Assembly: GCA_963800975.1 (NCBI GenBank)
Contig: CAWDDB010000013.1
Span: 310,001 to 374,000, forward strand
Length of the DNA stretch: 64,000 nt
Source of the DNA: JALYGY01 sp963800975
GTDB lineage: Bacteria > Actinomycetota > Rubrobacteria > Rubrobacterales > Rubrobacteraceae
Reading direction: 5' to 3'
This document shows positions 1 to 8,194 of the stretch, piece after piece. The notes under the pieces were generated by a model, which saw only the letters and a list, made by a program, of their open reading frames with translations, had not been told where the DNA came from and ran no database searches. The translations under genes were made by a program, and so were the position numbers. Numbering within the stretch: position 1 is the first letter of the stretch; every line of letters starts with the position of its first letter.

Positions 1-480
1 GTACCGGGCCTATACGGCTACATCTCGGCAACCAAGTGGATTACGGAGATAGAGCTGACCGACTGGGATTTCAACGCCTACTGGATCCAGCGTACCTGGA
101 CGAAGGAGGGCCCGGTCAAGACCCAGTCCCGCATCGATACCGTCGAGGATGGCGGGAACGTCTCCGCCGGCAAGGTCCCGATAGGCGGCGTCGCCTGGGC
201 ACCCCAGCGCGGCATCGAGCGCGTCGAGGTCTCTACCGACGGTGGCGAGAGCTGGAACGAGGCCAGATTGGCGGCCAGCCTGGACGCCGTGGATACCTGG
301 CGCCAGTACGTCTACGAGTGGGACGCCAGACCCGGCGAATATACGCTGCAGGTGCGCGCCACCGACGGAGAGGGCGTAACCCAGACCGCTAAGGAGCGGC
401 CGCCTCACGGCGCGCCTACTCGCGCCGGCGGCACCGACGGCGCCACCGGCTACGACACCATAGACGTCACGGTGGCCTGA
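1..480 (+). CDS. Sulfite-oxidase-like molybdopterin oxidoreductase, C-terminal part
   Basis: The reading frame is open from base 1 to a TGA at 478-480, giving 159 residues of a protein whose N-terminus lies outside the window. The visible part starts with a Tyr/Trp-rich stretch (GLYGYISATKWITEIEL) and runs into an Ig-like beta domain with DTVEDG, GGVAWAPQRGIERVEVSTDGG and YTLQVRATDGEG. This is the pattern of the dimerisation domain that closes sulfite oxidase and related molybdenum-cofactor enzymes. The molybdopterin-binding domain is not visible, so substrate and signal peptide cannot be judged. Such proteins are usually periplasmic or membrane-bound sulfite, nitrate or protein-methionine-sulfoxide oxidoreductases. 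Family assignment is good; the exact reaction is unknown. Confidence 0.8.
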   Translation, partial: VPGLYGYISATKWITEIELTDWDFNAYWIQRTWTKEGPVKTQSRIDTVEDGGNVSAGKVPIGGVAWAPQRGIERVEVSTDGGESWNEARLAASLDAVDTWRQYVYEWDARPGEYTLQVRATDGEGVTQTAKERPPHGAPTRAGGTDGATGYDTIDVTVA

Positions 481-650
481 GAAAAGAGGCGCTCGCATAC
501 CGTATACTGCAGCCTCAACGTCAGGCTTCGTACGCGATCCGAAACAGAATCGGGCATCGTGTAACCAAAGTGTTTCCCTTACGTAACGGTTTCGTTACGT
601 GGCGGCAAGCCCACCGTAACAGAGTAACTGTAGTATTCAGATTAAACCGA

Positions 651-709
651 GCCCCGGCCGATGGGACCATTTCCCCCCTCCAGATTCCATCGGTCGGGCT
701 GGTGTTTTT
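651..709 (+). terminator. Probable Rho-independent terminator
   Basis: An inverted repeat pairs roughly 650-665 with 685-699 (core GGCCGATGG against CCATCGGTC, with a G-T pair and a bulge). It is followed by a T-run at 704-709. It lies about 170 bases beyond the molybdoenzyme gene and upstream of endonuclease V, so it separates the two transcripts. Confidence 0.6.
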
Positions 710-766
710 CTGGCCTCTTGTGTCAAGCGCCCGATCTCCTGCCTCGTCCTATAATCCTGTTCCTTC

Positions 767-1453
767 ATGAGGGTAGATGAGCTCCACGACTTCGACCTGT
801 CGCCCGCGGAGGCGCGGCGCCTGCAGGGGCAGCTGGCGTCGCGGGTGGTGAAGGGCCCGGCCCTGGATCTCGGATCGGTGCGCCACGTAGCCGGGGCCGA
901 CGTCTCGACGCAGGAAGAACGGGCCTTCGCCACGGTCGTCGTGCTCGACTTCCCTGGGCTCGAGGTCGTGGAGGTGGCGGGATTCGAGGCACCGCTAGGG
1001 TTTCCTTACGTGCCGGGTCTCCTGGCGTTCCGCGAGATACCCTCGGTCGTCGGCGCGCTAAGAGAGGTACAGGCTTCTTTCGACGCCCTGATCCTTGACG
1101 CCCAGGGGCTCGCGCACCCGCGCCGGATGGGGCTGGCGTCGCACGTCGGCCTCTTCCTGGACGTGCCTACCGTCGGCTGCGCCAAGACCGTGCTCGTAGG
1201 CGAGTTCGAGGAGCCCGGCCCGGGGAAAGGCGAAGCCACGGACATGGTGCATCGTGGAGAGGTGGTCGGGCGGGCCGTGCGAACCAGAGAGAGGGTCTCG
1301 CCGGTGTACGTCTCGGTGGGAAACCGCATAGATCTGCAGAGCTCGGTGGAGCTGGTGCTCGCATGCTGCCCGAAATACCGATTGCCCGAGACCACACGCC
1401 AGGCCCACAAAGCGGCCAATCAGCTACGTCTCGCGGAGGGCCGCGGGGCGTAG
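767..1453 (+). CDS. nfi: Endonuclease V (deoxyinosine 3'-endonuclease)
   Basis: 228 residues. Endonuclease V nicks DNA one base 3' to deoxyinosine and starts repair of deaminated adenine; it is a cytoplasmic, Mg-dependent enzyme. The protein shows the family landmarks in order: GADVS with the metal-binding Asp near residue 45, YVPGLLAFRE near 84-93, and LILDAQGLAHPRRMGLASH with a second acidic ligand near residue 111, then DVPTVGCAKT. Length matches the family (about 220-230). The ATG is the first start after the upstream terminator and no other start fits better. It appears to be a single-gene transcript, followed about 90 bases later by the ABC importer genes. Confidence 0.93.
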   Translation: MRVDELHDFDLSPAEARRLQGQLASRVVKGPALDLGSVRHVAGADVSTQEERAFATVVVLDFPGLEVVEVAGFEAPLGFPYVPGLLAFREIPSVVGALREVQASFDALILDAQGLAHPRRMGLASHVGLFLDVPTVGCAKTVLVGEFEEPGPGKGEATDMVHRGEVVGRAVRTRERVSPVYVSVGNRIDLQSSVELVLACCPKYRLPETTRQAHKAANQLRLAEGRGA

Positions 1454-1544
1454 CCCGCCCCAGGTGGCAGCGCGAAGGAGCAAATGTTACCGTACGCGGT
1501 GACGCGGATATTCATCCGGCTGGGGTTAGAAGGGAGCTTAAAGC

Positions 1545-3253
1545 ATGGCAAGGCGGAGCATTCGGATAAGCCGTCGTGACTTTCTCAAGCTGAGCGGCGC
1601 CGGGCTGGCCGGCGCGACCTTGCTCGGGGTGGCCGGCTGCGGCGGGGGCGAGACCATCCAGGGCGGTGGTGAGGCCGGAGGCGGTGGGGCCGGCGGCACC
1701 ACGTTCATCTTCGGCCGCGGGTCGGATTCAACGTCGCTGGATCCGATAAACACGACCGAGGGCGAGTCGTTGCGGGTTACGCGCCAGATCTTCGACGGTC
1801 TGCTCGACTTCGCGCCCGAGAGCACCGACCTCATCCCGGCGCTCGCGACCGAGATCCCCGAGCCAGAAGACGGCGGCCGCTCCTACACCTTCAAGCTCAG
1901 GGAAGGCGTCAAGTTCCACGACGGCGCCCCCTTCAACGCCGAGGCCGTCAAGTTCAACTTCGACCGCTGGCGCGACTCGAAGAACCCCTACCACAAGGGT
2001 GGTGGCGGCCAGAGCGAGAACTTCGCCTACTACGTCGGCCAGTTCGGGGGCTTCGACGGCGACTCCATCATCACCGGCGTCGAGGTCGTGGACGATTACA
2101 CGGTAACGATCAGCCTCAAGCAGCCGCAGGGGCCCTTCCTCAAGAACGTCGCCATGAGCCCGTTCGCGATGGCATCTCCCAAGGCCCTGGAAGAGGACGT
2201 CGAGGCCTTCTGGCAGAACCCTGTCGGCACGGGTCCCTTCAAGTTCGTGGAGTGGAACAGGGGCTCGACCGTCGAGCTCGAGGCCAACGAGGAGTGGTGG
2301 GGCACCGACGTGCCCGAGAGCGAGGGCGGGAGCGGCCCGAAGATCAAGAAGGTCACGATCCGCTCCATCCCGGACAACACCTCCAGGGTTGCGGCGCTCT
2401 CCGGCGGCGAGCTCTCCGCGGCCGACGGCCTCACCCCCGACGACGTCCCCACCGTCAAGCAGTCGGGCCTCAAGGTGGAGTACAGGCCGCCGCTCACCGT
2501 CGGGTACCTGGCGATGAACACCCAGAAGGAGCCCTTCAACGACGTCAACGTCAGGCGGGCGATCAACCACGCCATAGACATGGACAAGATCGTGCAGGCC
2601 TTCTTCGGCGACACGGGGCAGGTCGCCACGACCTACATGCCGCCCACCGTGCCGTTCTGGAACAGCAGCATCGAGCGCTACCCGTTCGACCCGGACGAGG
2701 CACGCCGGCTCCTCGAAGAAGCCGGCGCCGAGAACCTGGAGACCGACCTCTGGTACATGCCGATCCCGAGGCCGTACATGCCCGACGGCAAGGGCATAGC
2801 CCAGGCGATGCAGCAGGACCTCAACGAGGTCGGCGTGAACGCCAAGCTCGTGACCTACGAGTGGGGCACCTACCTGCAGAGGACGGGCTCGGGCGACCAC
2901 TCCATGGCCCTGCTCGGGTGGACCGGCGACAACGGCGACGCGGACAACTTCCTGAACGTGCTCCTTGGCAGCGCGAGCGCGACCGACCCACGAACGCCCT
3001 CAACATCGCCTACTACAAGAACCCGGAGGTGGACGAGCTGCTGCAGCAGGGCCAGTCCACCATAGACGAGGGCGAGCGCGAGCAGGCCTACATGCAGGCC
3101 CAGGAGCTCCTCGTCGAGGACGCCCCGTGGGTCCCGATCGCCTACGCCAAGCCGCCGCTGGGCTTCCAGCAGAACGTGCAGGGCTACCAGGCGAGCCCGA
3201 CCGGCGGCGAGGCGTTCAACACCGTCGACTTCTCCGGCGGCGGCGGAGCGTAG
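1545..3253 (+). pseudogene. Peptide/nickel-type ABC transporter substrate-binding lipoprotein, frameshifted
   Basis: The N-terminus carries a twin-arginine motif (ISRRDFLKLSG) followed by a lipobox-like GVAGC, so the product would be exported folded and lipid-anchored. The body is a family 5 extracellular solute-binding protein (DppA/OppA/NikA type), with DSTSLDPINTTEGESLRVTRQIFDGLL and KFNFDRWRD. The first frame is good to about 2984 (ASATDP) and then becomes nonsense; the next frame resumes with TNALNIAYYKNPEVDELL and ends normally at 3253. One missing base near 2985-2991 explains this. Total length (about 569 residues) is normal for the family. It heads an operon with two permeases. It could be a true pseudogene or a sequence error; everything outside the shift looks conserved. 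Confidence 0.85.
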
Positions 3254-3289
3254 GACCGGTAGGCGCCGTAGCCAAGGAGGTTTTGGGCT

Positions 3290-4291
3290 CTGGCTGAGTA
3301 CATCGGGCGCAGGGTGTTGCAGATCATCCCGGTGCTGCTCGGGGTGTCCATCGTGGTGTTCTTCATGGTGCGGGCCATCCCCGGCGACCCCGCGCAACTG
3401 CTGCTCGGGCAGCAGGCGACCCAGGAGCAGGTCCAGCAGGTCAGGCAGAGCATGGGGCTCGACAAGCCCGTCATCGTGCAGTACGGGATCTTCCTCACCG
3501 ACGCCCTGAGGGGGGACCTGGGCGATTCCATCGTCAGCGGCCGGCCGGTCACCACCGAGCTGCTCGAGCGGTTCCCCGCCACGCTGGAGCTAACGATGGC
3601 CGCCATGCTCGTCGCCATCCTCGTCGGGGTGCCCGTGGGCGTGATCTCCGCCGTAAAGCAGTACTCGTGGCTGGACAAGACCACCTCCGTCTTCGCGCTC
3701 ACCGGGATAAGCATGCCCATCTTCTGGCTCGCGATGATCCTTATAGTCATCTTCTTCGTGAACCTGGGGTGGCTGCCTTTCCCGGGGCGTCTCGGCGTCG
3801 GCTACGCTGTCAGCTCGGTAACGGGGCTCCTGCTCGTGGACTCGTTGCTCACGGGCAACTTCGCGGCCTTCTGGGACGGGCTCTTGCACCTGATCATGCC
3901 TGCCATAGCCCTCGGCACCATACCGATGGCGATCATCATGCGCATGACCCGCTCCAGCATGCTCGAGGTCATGGGCGAGGACTACGTGCGAACGGCCCGC
4001 GCCAAGGGGGTCATCCCCTGGCGAGTGATCTTCAAGCACGCCCTCAGGAACGCGATGCTGCCCACCGTGACGGTCATCGGTCTGCAGGTCGGGCTCCTTC
4101 TGGGCGGGGCGGTGATCACCGAGACGATCTTCTCCTGGCCGGGGATCGGCCAGATCGCCTACCAGTCCATCTACCAGCGCGACTACGCGATGGTGCAGGG
4201 CGTCGTCCTGTACGGGGCGGCGCTGTTCGTGCTCGTGAACCTGCTCGTGGACGTGCTCTACGCGGTCCTCGACCCGAGGGTGAGGTTCTGA
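3290..4291 (+). CDS. ABC transporter permease, DppB/OppB type
   Basis: First membrane subunit of a peptide-type importer. The protein opens with the conserved RRVLQIIPVLLGVSIVVFFMVRAIPGDPA, has about six membrane segments and carries the EAA-loop that contacts the ATPase (EDYVRTARAKGVIPWRVIFKHALRNA). The first conventional start is GTG at 3314, but that removes the conserved AEYIGRR segment. A strong SD (AAGGAGG, 3274-3280) lies nine bases before an in-frame CTG at 3290, with no ATG, GTG or TTG between the upstream stop and 3314. I therefore place the start at CTG 3290; if that is wrong, use 3314. It follows the binding protein by about 35 bases. Confidence 0.88.
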   Translation: MAEYIGRRVLQIIPVLLGVSIVVFFMVRAIPGDPAQLLLGQQATQEQVQQVRQSMGLDKPVIVQYGIFLTDALRGDLGDSIVSGRPVTTELLERFPATLELTMAAMLVAILVGVPVGVISAVKQYSWLDKTTSVFALTGISMPIFWLAMILIVIFFVNLGWLPFPGRLGVGYAVSSVTGLLLVDSLLTGNFAAFWDGLLHLIMPAIALGTIPMAIIMRMTRSSMLEVMGEDYVRTARAKGVIPWRVIFKHALRNAMLPTVTVIGLQVGLLLGGAVITETIFSWPGIGQIAYQSIYQRDYAMVQGVVLYGAALFVLVNLLVDVLYAVLDPRVRF

Positions 4292-4292
4292 G

Positions 4293-5198
4293 GTGGCCGA
4301 GGCTCAGGTACAACACGACGCGGCGGTAGCCCCCGGCGTCGAGACGCGCAGCCGCAGGCAGGACTTCCAGCGGATCTTCTTCTCCAACCGCCTCGCCCTC
4401 TTCGGGACGGCCGTGATGAGCGGCTTCGTAATCCTGGCCATCTTCGCCCCCATAATCGCTCCCTACGATCCGCTGCAGCAGAACCTCGCGCAGAAGTTCG
4501 CCTCGCCCAGCTGGGCGCACCCATTCGGGCAGGACGAGCTGGGCCGGGACATCCTCTCGCGCGTGATCTACGGCGCCAGGATCTCGCTGACGGCCGGCCT
4601 CGCCGCCGTCGCCATCGCGACCAGCGTAGGGACAATCGTGGGAGTGGTAGCAGGGTACGCCGGCCGCTGGCCCGACTCCGTGCTGATGCGCGTCATGGAC
4701 GTGATCCTGGCCTTCCCGAGCATCCTCCTCGCCATCGTGGTCGTCTCCGTGCTCGGGCCGAGCCTGACCAACGCGATGCTCGCGATCGGCATCGTGTTCA
4801 TACCGCAGATAGCGCGGGTGGTGCGCTCGGCGGTGATAACCGTGCGCGAGCGCGATTACATCGAGGCCGAACGCGCCCTCGGGGCGGGGAACGCCCAGAT
4901 AGTCTTCTCCGGCGTCCTCCCGAACAGCATGGCGCCCCTGATCGTGCAGGCCACCCTTACCCTGGCGACCGCCATCCTTGACGTGGCCGCCCTATCTTTC
5001 CTTGGCCTGGGTGCCCGCGCGCCCACCCCCGAGTGGGGCGCGATGCTCACCGACGCATTCCGCTCCGGCTACGGCGTCTTCGTGCAGGGACAGCACGCGA
5101 TCATCTTCCCCGGGCTGGCCATCGCCTTCTCCGTTCTCGCCGTGAACTTTATCGGCGACGGCCTGCGCGACGCCCTGGACCCGCGCCGCAGGGGGTAG
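4293..5198 (+). CDS. ABC transporter permease, DppC/OppC type
   Basis: 301 residues, GTG start one base after the stop of the DppB-type permease, so the two are translationally coupled. It has the family N-terminus (NRLALFGTAVMSGFVILAIFAPIIAPYDP), the conserved HPFGQDELGRDILSRVIYGARISL segment, and an EAA-loop (ERDYIEAERALGAGNAQIVFSGVLPNSMAPLIV). It pairs with the upstream permease to form the channel of a dipeptide, oligopeptide or nickel importer. No ATP-binding genes follow; the next gene is a sortase. The complex must therefore use ATPases encoded elsewhere, or the locus is incomplete. The substrate cannot be told from sequence. Confidence 0.93.
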   Translation: MAEAQVQHDAAVAPGVETRSRRQDFQRIFFSNRLALFGTAVMSGFVILAIFAPIIAPYDPLQQNLAQKFASPSWAHPFGQDELGRDILSRVIYGARISLTAGLAAVAIATSVGTIVGVVAGYAGRWPDSVLMRVMDVILAFPSILLAIVVVSVLGPSLTNAMLAIGIVFIPQIARVVRSAVITVRERDYIEAERALGAGNAQIVFSGVLPNSMAPLIVQATLTLATAILDVAALSFLGLGARAPTPEWGAMLTDAFRSGYGVFVQGQHAIIFPGLAIAFSVLAVNFIGDGLRDALDPRRRG

Positions 5199-5290
5199 AA
5201 GCGCGGTTCGCCAACCGCCCTTGCTCGGGCCGAAGACATGCGTCGTCGCTGCTTGCCGAGCTGTCGAGTTAAAAGGTATGATTACGCCCC

Positions 5291-5917
5291 GTGGATGAGA
5301 AGCCTTTCGAGTCGTGGACGCGTGCGGGAGGTAGCGGCGAGGTCTACCGCAGGTCGAAGGCCAGGCGGAGGCTTGGCCGCGGCACGCTCGCGCTGCTTGG
5401 GTTGGCCCTGATTCTGCTCTCCGTCGGCTGGGTCGTGGCCGACGTTCAGGAGGTTGGGAACGCTGGGGCCGCGGCGCCCCCGATGCCGAAGAGCGAGAGG
5501 CTCAAGCTCTCCGTGCCCAGGCTCGAACGGGTGCACGACATACCCGTCTACACGGGCGAGGCCGACGACAAGGGGAAGCTGGCCGCAGGAGCGCTCCACC
5601 TCAAGGACACCGGGTTCCCGTGGCAGGAGGGGTCCAACGTCTACATCGCCGGTCACCGCCTCGGCTACCCCGGGACGAAGAGCTGGCTGGTCTTCTGGCG
5701 CCTGAACAAGCTGGAGCGCGGCAACAAGGTGGTGCTGGAGGACTCCGAGGGCCGCAGGTACGAGTACGAGGTCTTCGACAGGGATATCGTCCAGCCGGAC
5801 GAAGCCTCCGTAAAGAAGCCAATGAAGGGCAAGAGCATCGTCACCCTGCAGACCTGCACCCTCCCGGACTACAAGGAACGCCTGGTCGTCTACGCCGAGC
5901 GCGTACCGAATACCTAG
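5291..5917 (+). CDS. Sortase family transpeptidase
   Basis: 208 residues, GTG start. A short basic N-terminus (residues 1-30) precedes one membrane segment (LALLGLALILLSVGWVVADV), then an extracytoplasmic catalytic domain. The sortase triad is visible: His122 in IAGHR, Cys189 in TLQTC and Arg197 in YKERLVV. Sortases cleave a C-terminal sorting signal and link the protein to peptidoglycan or to a pilin lysine. TLQTC followed by a short loop to Arg suggests the broad class D/E group rather than housekeeping class A, but the class is uncertain. No LPXTG-type substrate gene lies next to it, so it is an orphan sortase here. Confidence 0.87.
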   Translation: MDEKPFESWTRAGGSGEVYRRSKARRRLGRGTLALLGLALILLSVGWVVADVQEVGNAGAAAPPMPKSERLKLSVPRLERVHDIPVYTGEADDKGKLAAGALHLKDTGFPWQEGSNVYIAGHRLGYPGTKSWLVFWRLNKLERGNKVVLEDSEGRRYEYEVFDRDIVQPDEASVKKPMKGKSIVTLQTCTLPDYKERLVVYAERVPNT

Positions 5918-5937
5918 CACGCCACCTCCCTACGGTC

Positions 5938-6031
5938 GGCGGCTTGTCAGCACGCTCCGGCTTGCAGCCTCCGCTTCTCAGCACGCATCGGGCCTGCTCC
6001 GCAGACCCTCGCTTGTCAGCTTCTTAGACAA
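5938..6031. repeat. Degenerate interspersed direct repeats
   Basis: Between the sortase and the methyltransferase lie several imperfect copies of a short unit: CTTGTCAGCACGC, CTTCTCAGCACGC and CTTGTCAGCTTC, separated by CTCCGC-type spacers. No reading frame fits. It resembles the short extragenic repeats found in many copies in some actinobacterial genomes. Confidence 0.45.
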
Positions 6032-6141
6032 CTAGCCTTTTGTTGTAGATAGTTGGTCAGCCAGATATTGACGTTCGGGCCTGGGACGGTTTCGTGGACA
6101 TCGCAGGACGTAACGGCGACGGCCCTTCTGCCGAGCGTGCT

Positions 6142-6164
6142 GCTAGCGCGGTTTCCGCGCTAGC
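6142..6164 (-). terminator. Stem-loop spanning the methyltransferase stop codon
   Basis: A perfect 10-bp stem (GCTAGCGCGG / CCGCGCTAGC) with a 3-base loop covers the last three sense codons and the TAG stop of the methyltransferase gene. It can act as an intrinsic terminator or 3' stabiliser, although no long U-tract follows on the minus strand. Confidence 0.5.
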
Positions 6165-6958
6165 AACGAGTACATGAGCGGCAGGGCCGGCGTGCCTTCG
6201 GGCAGGCGGTAGGTGTCGAAGCCGGATTTTTCGAGGAAGGGCCAGCGGGGGAACAGGGTGTAGTCGTGCTCGTGCAGGGACCCAACGATTAGCCCGGCTT
6301 CGGCGACCGCGCTGACGACATCGCCGAGGGTGTGGTTCCACTCGTAGGTCTTGTTGTGCTCCGTCTCGGCTTCGAAGTCCGCGTAGGTGCCGGGCTCGTC
6401 CCACACCTCGGGCTCCTCGTGATGGAAGTAGTCGTGGGCGAGGGTAAGGTCGTCGTCGCCGAAGACCCACGTGAACGGGTGAAACTCGGCGAGGTACAGG
6501 AAGCCGCCCGGCCTGAGGAGCCCGGCGACCACCCCGGCCCAGCGGCGAATGTCCGGTAGCCAGTTGATCGCCCCGAACCCGGTGTAGACCACGTCGAAGG
6601 TACGGCCGCCGAGGGCGTCTGCCGCCTCGTACACGTCCGACTGGACGAACTCGGCTTCCAGGCCAAGATCCGCCGCCAACCTGCTCGCTTGCTCGACCGC
6701 CGGAGCCGAGAAATCCAGCCCCACCACCCTGGCGCCCAGCCGAGCCCAGCTCAGGGTGTCGATCCCGAAGTGGCATTGGAGGTGCACCAGGTCCTTGCCC
6801 GTTACGTCCCCGACCTCGGCGATCTCGAATGGCCGCAGGCGTTCGTCCCCGGCCTTGAAGGAGGCCACGTCGTAGAACTCGCCCTCGGCGTGGATCGGCA
6901 CCCGCTCGTCCCAGCTCGCCCGGTTGGTGTCCAGGTACTCGTCCCGCCAGTCGTTCAT
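6143..6958 (-). CDS. Class I SAM-dependent methyltransferase
   Basis: 271 residues. The Rossmann fold appears as motif I in a relaxed form (LVHLQCHFGIDTLSWARLGARVVGLDFS, residues about 56-85), with the acidic end of beta2 in GLDFS, then FDVVYTGFGAINWLPD and LLRPGGFLYLAEFHP. The relaxed motif I (LQCHFG instead of DLGCGTG) is typical of a subfamily of small-molecule methyltransferases in soil bacteria. The substrate is unknown. The ATG follows GGTGAG. It is transcribed toward the sortase gene, and a zinc-ribbon gene lies just upstream on the same strand, 40 bases away. Confidence 0.85.
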   Translation of the reverse strand: MNDWRDEYLDTNRASWDERVPIHAEGEFYDVASFKAGDERLRPFEIAEVGDVTGKDLVHLQCHFGIDTLSWARLGARVVGLDFSAPAVEQASRLAADLGLEAEFVQSDVYEAADALGGRTFDVVYTGFGAINWLPDIRRWAGVVAGLLRPGGFLYLAEFHPFTWVFGDDDLTLAHDYFHHEEPEVWDEPGTYADFEAETEHNKTYEWNHTLGDVVSAVAEAGLIVGSLHEHDYTLFPRWPFLEKSGFDTYRLPEGTPALPLMYSLLARKPR

Positions 6959-6998
6959 GTCTCACCCAACATTGGTGGAGGCCGCCAGGAACCCGCGC

Positions 6999-7226
6999 TC
7001 AAGAAGGGTCCCTGTGAGGACCTTTGTAGAGGTAGCGTGCCTCTACCTCCTGGTAGTTGCCGCACTCGTGGCAGGTGAAGGAGCGAACCTTGCGCGTGCT
7101 GAAGGCGGGGACGATGGTCGTCTTGTTGAAGTCGAAGACGTAGCCGCACTCCTCGCACTTCTGTCGGAAGGTGACGACGGTGCCCCGCTCGTCCACGATC
7201 TCACCGCCCGTCATCTCTATCGCCAT
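6999..7226 (-). CDS. Small zinc-ribbon protein
   Basis: 75 residues from ATG 7226, chosen because GGAGG sits nine bases upstream; an earlier in-frame start would add 25 non-conserved residues. The protein has two Cys pairs (CEECGY and CHECGN) about 30 residues apart, the arrangement of a single zinc ribbon, preceded by an acidic beta-strand region (GGEIVDERGTVVTFRQ). The remainder is basic and aromatic. I do not recognise a named family; such proteins are often nucleic-acid-binding or partner proteins. It lies between the methyltransferase and the divergently transcribed EspR-like regulator. Confidence 0.68.
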   Translation of the reverse strand: MAIEMTGGEIVDERGTVVTFRQKCEECGYVFDFNKTTIVPAFSTRKVRSFTCHECGNYQEVEARYLYKGPHRDPS

Positions 7227-7363
7227 GCTGTTGTTCCTCCACACCAGTCGCGGCGTCCACCGAAATTGTACTCGAAAGGCGTCAGGCACATGTAAAGCCA
7301 ACTAAGCATTATGACTTATGGTATCGTATATTGTACCAACAAACGGAGAGGCGGGTACCGCGA

Positions 7364-8011
7364 TTGCGGATCTCTCAGAAGTTCGAGCAGCTGTGTGAAA
7401 CGTATCGGCGTCCCGACGGGACCCGGTGGAACGGTCAGCAGCTCCAGGACGCGACGGGAGGGGTCGTGACCCGCTCCTACGTGAGCATGATGCGCAAAGG
7501 AAGGATCGAGAACCCGGGCTTCGACAAGCTCAGGGCGATAGCCAAGGCTATGGGTTTCCCGCCCGAGTCGTGGTTCGAGGAATCGGACGAGATCGGGAAC
7601 GCCGCGCGCATCGGGCCGCGGGTGGGCGAGAGGGACGTGGCGGGGAGGCTGAACCATCTCTTCGCGGTCGTCAAGAACGAACGCACGGGCGCATCATACT
7701 CCAGCGCCGATGTGGCCCGCATGAGCCTCGGCGACCTCACGGTGGACGAGATCGAGGGGATCAGGTCCGGCGCGCTCGAGAACCCCACGATCAGCCAGGT
7801 CGTCGCCCTGGCGCAGGCGTTCGGCGTCCACCCGACCTACTTCTTCGACGCGGGCACGAGACCGGCTCTGCTCGGAGAGCAGGAGATGAACGCGCTGGCC
7901 GACGACAAGTCGAGGGAGATCCTCAACATGAGCCTGGACCTCTCGGACCGCGAGAAGGACATGGTGCTCGACATGATCCATCATCTCGGCGATCTGCACG
8001 ATCTGCGTTAG
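7364..8011 (+). CDS. EspR-like transcriptional regulator with two HTH_XRE domains
   Basis: 215 residues from TTG 7364, which follows a GAGGCGGG SD-like stretch; an alternative TTG at 7331 adds 11 residues but has no SD. The first helix-turn-helix domain is about residues 1-70 (LQDATGGVVTRSYVSMMRKGRIENPGFDKLRAIAKAMGF). A second XRE-like domain follows at about 90-160 (VAGRLNHLFAVV to FGVHPTYFF), and the tail is helical (SREILNMSLDLSDREKDMVLDMIHHL). The second half resembles mycobacterial EspR, a nucleoid-associated activator. The recognition helix of the second domain is degenerate. The upstream gap to the zinc-ribbon gene should hold divergent promoters. Confidence 0.8.
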   Translation: MRISQKFEQLCETYRRPDGTRWNGQQLQDATGGVVTRSYVSMMRKGRIENPGFDKLRAIAKAMGFPPESWFEESDEIGNAARIGPRVGERDVAGRLNHLFAVVKNERTGASYSSADVARMSLGDLTVDEIEGIRSGALENPTISQVVALAQAFGVHPTYFFDAGTRPALLGEQEMNALADDKSREILNMSLDLSDREKDMVLDMIHHLGDLHDLR

Positions 8012-8194
8012 GCCAGGCCATCCGCCGCACCCAACCCCCAATGCCCCCGACGTCCAGCGCTTCTCCTGGGCAAGTTTTCTAGACCTGTGTACAGTAAATT
8101 TGACGCAATGCCGATAATCGCGTGGAGCGTCGGCATGACCCTGGAGGGTTGTCTTGGCAGGCGGAGGTAGGCAGGGGGTGTCTCGGTCGGGGCC

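Noticed and set aside
570..770. 66-residue ORF on the plus strand
   Set aside because: It crosses the terminator hairpin and has no SD or similarity.
1728..2900. 390-residue ORF on the minus strand
   Set aside because: Shadow of the binding-protein gene; biased composition and no domain.
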